DNA of 64,000 nt from Eonycteris spelaea (Eukaryota > Chordata > Mammalia > Chiroptera > Pteropodidae). The DNA is taken from NCBI GenBank assembly GCA_003508835.1, contig PUFA01000203.1:1580501-1644500 (forward strand), in the 5' to 3' direction. The translations under genes were made by a program, and so were the position numbers. Shown one piece after another: positions 46,755 to 64,000 of this stretch. How positions within the stretch are numbered: the first letter of the stretch is position 1; every line of letters starts with the position of its first letter. Under the pieces are notes generated by a model. That model was given only the letters and a program-made list of their open reading frames with translations, was not told the origin of the DNA and ran no database searches.

Positions 46755-49700
46755 GTAAGAAAGGTCAACAGAAGCCTGTGAGGAGAGGGGGAGACAAGGG
46801 CGTACTTCAGCAGTGGGGTGCAGGGTGCAGCGGGTGCAGCAGATGCATGTCTGCTGCTGGCAGGCCTGGGGCGTGCTGTCCCCCCGGGTCTCCCCTGTAT
46901 GGACTCGGTATGGACTCTGGTCTGGGCCTCTCCTCCCAGCCCCTGCGAGCAGGGCAGAGGGGAGCCTGTAGCTCGGGAGCCACAGGGTACTCCCGTGGTG
47001 GTTCCTGGACTCTGACCCCAGTGCATGGGCTTCCAGTGACAGGGGAGACACTGGTGACACTTTAACCAGTAGGTGTGAGAGATCCGCAGCCCAGCCGGGG
47101 CGCATGCCTCTGACGCGCTGACAGCGCGGAGCAGACCGCCGGAGGCAGGCGGTGGCGGCGGCATGCAGAGTATGCGGGGTGGCTGCTCCGGGCTGGTGCA
47201 AGCTGCAGGGACCCCAGGACCTGGAGTAGCTGGGGGCGGGGGTTGGGGGAGGAAACTCAGAGGAAGGGGTGGAGAAGCCAGCAAGTGGGTGGAAAAAAGG
47301 GGGACCCTGAGGAAGGGGAACTGGGAGCTTCCCGGATAACGAGGGGCCGCTGTGGACCGGGCATGGAAGGGCTGAGGCCGAGGGAGGTCAGCGGCTGAAG
47401 GGCGCGGGGTCAGGGGTTGCGAGGGCCGGGTGGCTAATGGTCAAGAACTTGAGCCCCGAGTTAGTCAGAGCCAGGCGTGGCTCCCAGCCTCTCACTTAGA
47501 AGCCACGCGGTACCCCACAGCATTTGCTTTCCCGGCCTGTTTCCCCATCTGCCCAGGGGGGTGGCCGCAGAGCACGCAGCACGCCACGAGGTGCCGTGTG
47601 CGCATGCCCAGCCCGGAGGGCGGGCTCGCCAGAAGCCAGGGCGCGTGCTGCGGGCCCGGTGCGGGTTGTGGGGGAGGCAGGCGTCCATGCAGCCCCCTTC
47701 TCCTGCAGGGCCAGCGGGCTACCTGCGGCGGGCCAGCGTGGCCCAGGTGACCCAGGAGCTGGGCGCCGCCTTCTTGCAGCAGCAGCTGCCGGCCGCGATG
47801 GCCGACACCTTCCTGGAGCACCTCTGCCTGCTGGACATCGACTCGGAGCCCGTGGCCGCGCGCAGCACCAGCATCATCGCCACCATCGGCAAGCGCTGGC
47901 CGGCCCCGCGGCGTCACAGGGCCTCTCGGGCGTTTCTCGGGGTGCTTCCTCATCCTTTGGGACTTCTCTGTGTTTGACAGGGTCGTTCATTCAGCAAATG
48001 TCTGCTGAGCGCTTGTGGTAGATAAGGCTTTGGGCCCTGGGCGCAGAGCGGTGAAATAAGCAGACAGAGATCCCTGCCCTTGAGGAGCTGACAACCTAGC
48101 CGGGTGGGACGATAAATAATAACACAGCATAACTTGTGAAGCAGGTCAGAGAGTGATGAGTACCAGGGGGATAAAAGAACAGTAGAGCGTGGGGAAGGGC
48201 ACCTGAGGCCAGCGCAGGAGGCTGGTCGCAGTCCCAGGCGGAGAGTCTGACATTCCTGAGAATATGAGACCTGAGCCGACAACTGAAGATGAGAGAATGA
48301 GGCCCGCAGAGGTCTGGGGACGAGCGTGCCAGGCAGAGGCAGCCGTCAGCGCGAGGGCCCAGGTCAGGGAAGCTGGGGCGGCCGGAAGCCACCGAGGCGG
48401 AGGAGGCGGGGAGGGGCGGTCATGGAGGGCTTAGCAGGCCCTCTCTAGAATTTGAGTTGTCTTTTCCTCCAAGTAAAATGGGACACTGCTGCGGAGTCCT
48501 GAGCGGGGGAGTGACGCGCTCCTCGCTTTCGCTGGCACCACCCGGGCTGCGGAGGCGGGGGCGGGGCAGACGCAGCGCCGCAGGCTGTGTTCCTGGCTCG
48601 GCCAGGTGGCGGCCGTGGGGCGGGTGAAGGTGATCCGGTTCGAATGGATCCGAAAGGCAGAGCTGACAGTTTCCTGGTGAGCTGGATGTGCGGCGGGGCG
48701 AGGGGGAAGAGGAGTCGAGGGCGGTCCCCAGGCTTTGGCGCGAGGCTCTGGAAGGGCGCATTATCGGCTGAGCGGGAGGGACGGTGGTTTCAGGGAGGTC
48801 CATTTGGGGCAAGCTGCGTGTGAGATGCGTCCGGGACGTCCGTGTGCCATGTGGAGTGGACAGTCAGACACTGGCGTTCTGCATTCAGGACAGAGGTCTG
48901 CATTGGAGATACAGATTTGGGATACAATTGGCGATATAAATTGCCAGCATATTGGTGGCATTCAAAGCTGCTAGACAGAGACCACCAAGGGAGTGAAGGT
49001 GACATGACAGGATGTGCCATGCTAAGGGGAGGGGGGAGCAAGAGAGGTTAAGGAGAGCCAGGGAGAGCACTGGGCCAAGTGTCAGCAGTACCCTGGGAGC
49101 CAAGAAGGAACGTCAAGGAGACGTGTGCCGTGCAGCCCATGGACCTGCTAACATGGGGACCCAGCGCTGGCCTCTAGATTCAGCAAGAACGCATTGATTC
49201 TTGGTGATCTGGACGAGAGCAGATGCAGTAGGGAGCTGGGGGCCACCCCCTGGCTGGAGACCCCTGAGGGAGAATGCGGGTGGGGACTGCAGACAGCAAG
49301 TGCACATCACTCTTACAAAGAGTTTTGCTGCAAAGAAACAGAACTGTTGCTGGAGGCAGAACTGGGATTAAGAGACGTTTTCTATGATGAAAGAGCTAAA
49401 GCAGGGTTACATGCAGATGGGAGTGATCCCGCAGAAAGGAAGACACGGATGACACCGAGGGCTGGAGACAGCGGCTGAATCTCAGTCCTTGGGCAGGTGG
49501 GCGGGCTTTAGTAGGGGCGGCAGAGCTTGGCCAGCTGGCTCTCAGTTCCACAGCTGACCGCTGACAGGTCGGCAGAGCCGGGAAGGGGAAGGACTCCGCT
49601 CTCCTCAGTCAGTAATGAGGCCTATTGGCCTTACGGCCCCGGGCCCCAACCGCCCTCACCTGGGCGCGGTCCCCTGCCTTACCCCGTCACTTGCTGGAGT

Positions 49701-52700
49701 TACCCCTCCATGCAGCAGTGACATTGCTGCCAACGCCCCCCACCAAGCCCCAGGGAGGCCGGCGTTGGCGCAGAGGGGAACATTGTTCCTGAGCCATGAG
49801 CAGGGACTGCGCTGGGGACAAGGTGAGGTACCAGGACTTCTGCGGCGTGGGCGTCTCCGAAGGGGGTGCCGGATTTGGTTAACTCCCGGGTTTGGAGAGA
49901 AAGGCGTCTGAGCGGGGTCTCTGGTTCCAGGGCCAGCGTCGCGCTCCGTGGAGCGCCTCAAGGAGATGATCAAGGCCGGGATGAACATTGCGCGACTCAA
50001 CTTCTCGCACGGCTCGCACGAGGTTCGCGGAGGGGCCGCGCGGGTGCCGCGGGGCTGGAGGATGCCCGGGGTCTGGGCCGCCTTCCCCTGAAACCCCGGC
50101 TCGGTTCCGTCTTCAGTACCACGCCGAGTCCATCGCCAACATCCGGGAGGCGGTGGAGAGCTTTGCAGCTTCCCCGCTCGGCTACCGACCCGTGGCCATC
50201 GCTCTGGACACCAAAGGACCGGAGATTCGCACTGGCGTCTTGCTGGGGGTGAGGCCGGCGCGGCCGTGCAGGGGCGGCAGGACGTGCAGGGCCAGGACGT
50301 GGCCAGGGGACTGGGCGCCGGGGGCGGGGGGCGGAGCGGTGACTCGGGGGCGGAGCGGCGCCCGGGGGCCGGGGGTCGGGGCAGCGGAGCGAAGACTCGG
50401 GGGCGGAGCGGCGGCCCAGGGCCAGGGGGTGGGCACACGGGATGACTCGGGGGGCGGAGCGGCGGCCCGGGGGCGGAGCGTGGGCGGGGCCGACCGCAGA
50501 CTCGTGGCTCCGCCCCCAGGGCCCCGAGGCGGAAGTGGAGCTGGTGAAGGGCTCCCAGGTGTTGGTGACCGTGGACCCGGCGTTCCGGACACGGGGGGAC
50601 GCGGGCACCGTGTGGGTGGACTACCCCAACATCGTCCGGGTCGTGCCTGTGGGCGGCCACATCTACATCGAGACGGGCTCATCTCTCTGGCGGTCAAGAA
50701 AATCGGTGCGGACGCGCCTCCCGCCCCGCCGCGCGCGCGGCTGCGCGCCCTCTCCGCGTCTCCCGCGTTCGCCCTTAGACCCAGCGCCCCGCTCCCGGCC
50801 GGCGTCCCTCCCTGCCCGTCCCAGGAGCCCCCGACATCCACACTCCCGGGCCCACCTGGCCTCGGCGGGGAATCGTTTCTTCCACAGGCGTCCGCCTGGT
50901 GCCCACGTAGTGCGGGGCCCAGACCCGGGGCGGAGAAACCGAGCGGACGTGGATCCTCATCTCTTGGGGGCCCAAGGCCCTGTTCCCTCGGCTGCGACTC
51001 TGCCTCTGGCCTCACCCCTGACCTAGGCTTGCTCTTTCCGTGTCCGCAGGCCCAGAGGGGCTGGAAACCGAGGTTAAGAATGGCGGCATGCTGGGCAGCC
51101 GGAAGGGCGTCAACTTGCCTGGCGCCCAGGTGGACCTGCCCGGGCTGTCCGAGCAAGACGCCCGGGACCTGCGCTTCGGGGTAGAGCATGGCGTGGACAT
51201 CGTCTTTGCCTCCTTTGTGCGGAAAGCCAGCGACGTGGTCGCAGTCCGGGCTGCCTGGGGCCGGAAGGACAAGCCATCAAGATCATTAGCAAAATCGAGA
51301 ACCACGAAGGCGTGAAGAAGTGAGGCTTGGCCTTTGTCCCCAACCAGCCCCGTCACCCCTCCTGTTCTTCCGTCCCCTCTCCCTGGCATCTCCTGGCCCT
51401 TCCCCAGCCCTGACTCCTCAACCGCCCAGGTTTGATGAAATCCTGGATGTGAGCGACGGCATCATGGTGGCACGGGGCGACCTGGGCATTGAGATCCCAG
51501 CCGAGAAGGTTTTCCTGGCTCAGAAGATGATGATCGGGCGTTGCAACTTGGCGGGCAAGCCGGTTGTCTGCGCCACACAGGTCTGGAGTGAGCCTGGAGA
51601 GGGCCGGGGCACTCTGTGGGTGTGGCGACACCTTTGGGTGAATACCTACACTTAGTCTATAGCACGTTTTGCTGTCCAGTGTTGGATCCTCAAACAGTGA
51701 GGTTAGAAAGAGCAACTGTGACCCGCATTTTCAGACGAAGAGGCTAAACTAACCGAGTCACACAGTTTGTGACAGTGACCCTGGTTTTCAGAGCGCTCTG
51801 AGCACGTGGGATGCCGGAGAAGTAGCTCGGGCTGGGTCCCTGATCAGAGTGTGACATCCAGATGTCCCCCAGATGCTGGAGAGCATGATCACGAAGCCCC
51901 GGCCGACGAGGGCAGAGACGAGCGACGTGGCCAACGCCGTGCTGGACGGGGCCGACTGCATCATGCTGTCGGGCGAGACCGCCAAGGGCAGCTTCCCTGT
52001 GGAGGCCGTGATGATGCAGCACGCGGTAGGGGCTTGGGACGCGGGGCGAAGCGGCGGGGCAGCCCGCCCCGCAGGCCCCGCCCCTGGCCCAGCCTGACCT
52101 GCGCCCTGCAGATCGCGCGGGAGGCGGAGGCTGCAGTGTACCACCGGCAGCTGTTTGAGGAGCTGCGCCGGGCTGCGCCCCTGAGCCGCGACCCCACTGA
52201 AGTCACCGCCGTCGGCGCCGTGGAGGCTGCCTTCAAGTGCTGTGCTGCCGCCATCGTCGTGCTGACCACCACTGGCCGGTGAGGGGGCCCCGGCGACACC
52301 AAGAAAGGCCTTTGGGCGGGGGCAGGCTGGGGCGTGCCACAGGCTTGGGCTTTGTCTTGTCAAAACCCAAGAGGAGAGGTAGCTATGAGACCCGGAAGTC
52401 CGGAGGGGCGGACCCTGGGGCGTGCCAAGAAGCCTGGCGGGGGGGGGGGGGGGCCATGGGGGGTGCCACCCCTGGAGCCGTGGCTTCCAGGCCACTTGGG
52501 CTCCCAGGGCAGAGGCAAGTTAAGTCCTCTGCAGTCAGCCCGCGGAGCCTCTGCCGAGGGCTTGCGGAAGGGCCCAGAGGTCTGAGTTCAAGTCTTTGCT
52601 CTGAAATGACAGCTTGGGACATCACCCAGGCTCCGTCCCTTCATGGGCTTGTGAGGATCCACCAGGGACACTTGTAAGTGGCGTTCTGTATAGAGGGACC

Positions 52701-53823
52701 TCTACAGAGGGGTTTTGTTCCTCGACGTGGTTTTCCCTCACTGTCTCATTTGATGTGCCCCTTATTATCTCACATCGGCCTTGTGTGGTGAGAAGGGCGT
52801 CATTCTTATACCCACTCTACAGGTGAGAAAAACCAGGGCCCGGAGAAATATGATGACTTTCCCAGCTTGGGTCACACAGCTTGTTGGTGACACCTGGGAC
52901 CAGAACCCAAACTCTGGTTTCCTGGGTCTTTTCCTTCTCCGCCTCCTTCAGCTCTGCCCAGCTCCTGTCTCGGTACCGGCCTCGAGCAGCAGTCATTGCT
53001 GTCACCCGCTCCGCCCAGGCTGCCCGCCAGGCCCACCTGTGCCGAGGGGTCTTCCCCTTGCTGTACCGTGAACCACCAGAGGCCATCTGGTCAGACGATG
53101 TGGACCGCCGGGTCCAGTTTGGCATCGAAAGTGGTGAGCCGCCTCGGCATCCCCCCCCCCCGGCCAGCCCTGGGTGGCATCGTGAGCCCCCGCCCCCGCC
53201 CATAGGGCCTCGCCTCTTTGCTCTGGCCCCATTTTCTCCGTGAGGCTCACTAGGACTCAGAGATGGTTTGGCCTCTGTGGGACGTGCTGAGGGAGGAGGG
53301 CGGCCAGAGAGAGGGCAGGGCCGTCCCCTTGGTCAGCCCAGCTGCTGCCTGCACCAGGCGGCTGCAGTCGGCAGCGTGGAAAGAGTGGGGGGTGAAAGGG
53401 AAAGGGGGACCGGGTTCCCCACGGCTGGAACATAAATCTAATTTAAGACTGGCTGTGATCGTACCCCACTTCTTCCTGTCGGCATAGCAACCCAGGTGGA
53501 CATTCCTGCTGCTTAGCAACGCGGCCCATGCCACCCACGGGTACACCTGCGGCTCTCCTAGGCTGCAGTGGTCAGAGTCCCTGTGGCACCATCTGTGGTT
53601 TGCCCCAGGCCCCTCATTCCCTACAAGGTGGCCTTGAGGTGGAGGATGGTGGCTGGCCCTCATTGTAGGGCTGGCCTGGGTCCCTCAGTGGCTGACTGTC
53701 GTCTTCCCTCCCTCAGGAAAGCTCCGTGGCTTCCTCCACGCTGGGGACCTGGTGATCGTAGTGACAGGCTGGCGACCTGGTTCTGGCTATACCAACATCA
53801 TGCGGGTGCTGAGCATATCCTGA
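46657..53823 (+). CDS. PKLR: PKLR, liver/red-cell pyruvate kinase (11 exons, two first exons)
   Basis: Last step of glycolysis: phosphoenolpyruvate plus ADP to pyruvate plus ATP. Exons: R-specific 46657-46754; L-specific first exon ending 47169; common exons 47709-47888, 49931-50022, 50117-50248, 50520-50705, 51050-51319, 51430-51580, 51873-52025, 52112-52278, 52952-53133, 53717-53823 (TGA). Landmarks: the PKA site [40 protein letters not shown] (after frame correction), [40 protein letters not shown], and the C-terminal [18 protein letters not shown]. With the indels allowed for, the R form is 572 residues (human 574). Oddities: one extra base after the R start codon, a GC donor at 47889, and single-base deletions at about 50670 and 51255. 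Confidence 0.95.
46981..47162 (+). promoter_or_regulatory. PKLR hepatic promoter: carbohydrate response element, HNF4 and HNF1 sites
   Basis: In the order known from the rat L-type promoter: a carbohydrate response element with two E-box halves 5 bases apart (CACAGG GTACT CCCGTG, 46981-46997), bound by ChREBP/MLX; an HNF4-type stretch (GTTCCTGGACTCTGACCCC, 47001-47019); and a near-palindromic HNF1 site (CTGGTGACACTTTAACCAG, 47051-47069). The left E-box half is CACAGG rather than CACGGG. The start site should lie roughly 70-80 bases beyond the HNF1 site. Confidence 0.8.
47135..47169 (+). CDS. PKLR: PKLR hepatic (L-type) first exon, candidate
   Basis: ATG at 47163 gives ATG CAG A then donor GTATGC at 47170. 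That is 7 coding bases, the same count and phase as the known L exon (Met-Glu-G...). The L protein would start Met-Gln-Arg-Pro-Ala-Gly-Tyr instead of Met-Glu-Gly-Pro-Ala-Gly-Tyr. Its distance from the HNF1 site (about 94 bases) suits the rat gene. The exon start is a guess. Confidence 0.55.
47709..47888 (+). CDS. PKLR: PKLR first common exon, ending at a GC donor
   Basis: Runs from [12 protein letters not shown] to SIIATIG. The junction needed for the next exon (G|GG CCA GCG, 49931) falls after 47888, where the intron begins GCAAGC, not GT. GC-AG introns are about 1 percent of mammalian introns and are spliced normally when the rest of the site is good; here the exon side is CG, not AG. A T-to-C base error would look the same. 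Confidence 0.85.
47965..49480 (+). repeat. Long ancient interspersed repeat in PKLR intron 2
   Basis: Starts like the common ATTCA-CAAATGTCTGCTGAGCGC text and runs through ATCCCTGCCCTTGAGGAGCTG, GTGCCAGGCAGAGGCAGC, TGGATCCGAAAGGCAGAGCT and GGAGATACAGATTTGGGATA in the order of a widespread old mammalian repeat whose name I cannot fix. Parts are strongly GC-shifted (48350-48800). Confidence 0.5.
50320..50500 (+). repeat. GC minisatellite in PKLR intron 4
   Basis: Four to five irregular copies of GACTCGGGGGCGGAGCGGCG-type units between the exons at 50248 and 50520. Unit length varies and the copies differ. Confidence 0.75.
50520..51319 (+). CDS. PKLR: PKLR exons with two 1-base deletions
   Basis: Exon 50520-50705 loses a base in ATCGAGACGGG (about 50670); ATCGACGACGGG would give IYIDDGLIS. 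Exon 51050-51319 loses one in GCTGCCTGGGG (about 51255); GCCCTGGGG would give RAALGPEG and then the conserved [11 protein letters not shown]. With these bases restored the lengths are 187 and 271, satisfying all phases. The first break lies in the B domain and the second ahead of the active-site lysine region. Confidence 0.85.
51690..51785 (-). repeat. MIR fragment
   Basis: CGCATTTTCAGACGAAGAGG and CCGAGTCACACAGTTTGTGA follow reverse-complement MIR. In a PKLR intron. Confidence 0.6.
52439..52453 (+). repeat. Poly-G run
   Basis: A G run of about 14 in a PKLR intron. Confidence 0.9.
52750..52935 (-). repeat. MIR
   Basis: CACTCTACAGGTGAGAAAAA, TTGGGTCACACAGCTTGTTG and GACCAGAACCCAAACTCTGG in reverse-complement MIR order, ending next to the acceptor of the exon at 52952. 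Confidence 0.75.
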
Positions 53824-55013
53824 GGTGCTCCCCCGCCCCGCCCCAGCCAGCTCCGGACCCCATCCCTCCCCCCACTTCCCTCCACCCGCTCCCTTCGTCT
53901 GTCTTCCCTACTGTCCATCCTCCCTAGCCAAGGCCACGTCTGCCATCTAGCCCCACACCAGGGGGCCACTTGCCCCTCTCCGTCTCACGCAGGCCCTGAA
54001 AGTCTGTGTCATTTAAGCCCTGGTCATCCCGCACGCCAGTTGTGCGATGCCTGCGCCCAGCGCACTCAGCTGGACCCTAAGATGCTCCAAGCCTTTAATC
54101 CCAGCTTACTGGTTAATTCTATTTCCCTAGGCTTCCCACGCCTGGGGGCGGGGAGGAGGGGAGCCAGGCAATCCTGTCGCCTCCACATACTTCATATCCC
54201 TGCAGTCTGGTGTTCACATGAGGGCTTTGTGGCAATCTGGGCATCCCCGAAGAGAGGGCCACCTCCTCCCTCCTTGTAACTGTGGTGACGTCGGTGCACC
54301 GCCTGTGGGGAAGCCAGGGTGGCGGGGCGGGGGCGCAGCCAGCCTGGGGAGCCCACCTTGTCGCTGTCCTCACAGCCTCTGCTGGCCAGCAGGCCACTCC
54401 CGGCTGCTCTCAGAGCCGCCTCCTGCCCAGCCGAGTGAGGTGCCCTGCTGCCCCTTCCGCAGCCGGTCGCTGCACTGCCCCCACTTTGCTCCCACACACA
54501 AACCGGGAGCCAACAGAGTGTCTCTATTTTTTTAAAGCCAGCTATTTGGAAGCAATTATAAAACTTCTCCCACACACGCAGAACCCCAGAAACCCCCACC
54601 CAGGAGAAAAGGAGGTTGAGGGTCCCGGCCCCACATTCTCTGATGCCGTAGAGTAGGCGTGGAGACAGGGGTGGGCTGAGGGGTTTCTCTTGTCCCTGAG
54701 AAGGCAGGGGAGCCGGCTAGCCTGCCCTTCCCCAGTGCGGAGACCCCGGCCCGCCCCTGCTCTGCACCAACTGCAGTCTCCCTGGAGAAAAAATCCTAAG
54801 AGGAAGGACAGCCCTCCACCCTCAGGCGGCCCGCCCTGCCCCCACCCGGAGAGGGGAGGGTCCCGCGCAGCGGCCAGTGCGGCCCCCAGGACCCTGGGAC
54901 CCTGGGACCCTGGGACCGTGGCTTGGGGCCGCCCTGCCCTGCCTGTCTCCCGGCCAGGAGACCGCGGGAGGGATGGGGAAAGGAACAGGTGAAGAAAATA
55001 AAGTTATAATAAA
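53824..55013 (+). other. PKLR: PKLR 3' UTR
   Basis: About 1.2 kb of GC-rich sequence after the stop ends in an abrupt AT-rich block with AATAAA at 54997-55002 and 55008-55013, and further copies to about 55070. The length agrees with the known roughly 1.2 kb PKLR 3' UTR. A 10-base tandem (GACCCTGGGA, about three copies, 54890-54918) is included. Confidence 0.6.
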
Positions 55014-55825
55014 TAGGATTAGCAAATCAAATACAACTATTAAATGACTGAATAAATAAGAATAAATAAGGAAGGGAGGAAAGGAAAAATGCCATCTAAA
55101 GATGCGGCCACTTCGGGGCGGCTCTAGCTCAAGCAGTCCCTGCGTCATGGTGGACCACTAAAGATGCAGCCACTTGCCCCCCACCCGGGGGGATCAAGGC
55201 TGGCACACTAAGGAGGTGCCAACCCTCCCTTCAAGGGGGACATCACTGGGGCAGGGAGGAGGTGGCGCCCAGTTCACAAAGAGGCAGTCCTACCACAGAA
55301 ACAGTGCAGGGAACTTGTCAGGAGACGTGTTCCCACTTGGGTTGCAGACGGGGGCCCACATCGGGGACCCAAGATGTCTGTTGATAGCAGTGGGGGCACA
55401 GGCAGCTGGCAGCGCCCCGCCGTCCCTAGGGGGACGGGAAAGTGGCCAGGCCAGGGTCATGGGCAGGGAAGTGGACACCTAGTCCCTTGGCAGTGATGGC
55501 GGTGGCAAGTCCTTGTGCTTAGTAAGGTGGGGTCATGGGCCCCAGCCCGCGCCCGGCAGGGTCACGGCCCGGGGGAAGCCCTCGTGGCTGGGCTTGGCGT
55601 CACTTCTACCTGGCAGTGGAGACTACAGCGCCTTGAGCACAGTGGGTGCTCGTGCTCTCGGTGGGTGGGTGCCTGGGGCAGGAGGCCGCGGGGTGCCTGA
55701 GCTGAGGACAGAAACTGTCTTCCTGGCAGTGACGAGAGGGGTTCCCATCGGGCAGTGTTCCAGGCCCCCCCGAGGCGACAGCCTTCTGCCATATACTGCT
55801 GCACCTGAGAGCTCACCTAAGGGTT
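54990..55825 (-). other. HCN3 3' UTR and tail-to-tail junction with PKLR
   Basis: Between the two stop codons lie only about 2 kb. I find no minus-strand AATAAA between 55100 and 55825, so the HCN3 transcript probably runs into the PKLR 3' UTR, as the human genes do. On the minus strand the AT block at 54993-55077 reads as several TTATTTATT-like AU-rich elements. Confidence 0.4.

Positions 55826-64000
<8,175 letters not shown>

Noticed and set aside
47363..47369. ATGGAAG as the L-type PKLR start
   Set aside because: It matches Met-Glu-G in phase, but it is followed by GGCTGAGG with no donor and lies about 300 bases from the HNF1 site; the ATG at 47163 has a donor and better spacing.
49988..51184. 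398-codon open frame
   Set aside because: Runs through PKLR introns in a GC-rich zone; only scattered pieces are real exons.

Overview
The window is nuclear DNA from a placental mammal. It has GT-AG introns, eutherian repeats (L1, MIR, MER5A-like and other hAT elements, Tigger, MLT1-like LTR), CpG-rich promoters, and five genes in the order known from human chromosome 1q22, inverted: ASH1L (+), RUSC1 (-), FDPS (-), PKLR (+), HCN3 (-). I see no young lineage-specific SINE, so I cannot name the species. A 5S rRNA-derived retrosequence is the only hint, since fruit bats carry 5S-derived SINEs, and it is weak.

Layout. Bases 1-4.9 kb are an ASH1L intron packed with L1 ORF2 fragments, two hAT elements and MIRs. 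ASH1L coding exons run from 4903 to 19402 (end of SET, post-SET, bromodomain, PHD, BAH, C-terminus), with a 3' UTR to about 21.7 kb. RUSC1 lies tail-to-tail with it (about 23.45-31.3 kb). FDPS follows (32.77-40.1 kb), complete and open in every exon. From 40.4 to 46.5 kb there is intergenic sequence holding old L1 pieces and a CpG island with no gene attached. PKLR (46.6-55.0 kb) has both alternative first exons, erythroid R and hepatic L, each behind a recognisable promoter. HCN3 (about 55.8 kb to the right edge) is tail-to-tail with PKLR, and its first coding exon is cut by the window end.

Functions. The genes are neighbours by ancient synteny, not one pathway: a histone H3K36 methyltransferase, a RUN/SH3 adaptor, farnesyl diphosphate synthase, liver/red-cell pyruvate kinase and a pacemaker channel.

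Two things stand out. First, FDPS keeps its catalytic residues but has changed many residues of the product-inhibition (allosteric) pocket. Second, four of the five genes carry single-base frameshifts in otherwise conserved exons (about a dozen in roughly 10 kb of coding sequence). Most are deletions in G/C runs, and I read them mainly as consensus errors rather than gene death. Human proteins were compared from memory, so residue-level statements need an alignment.
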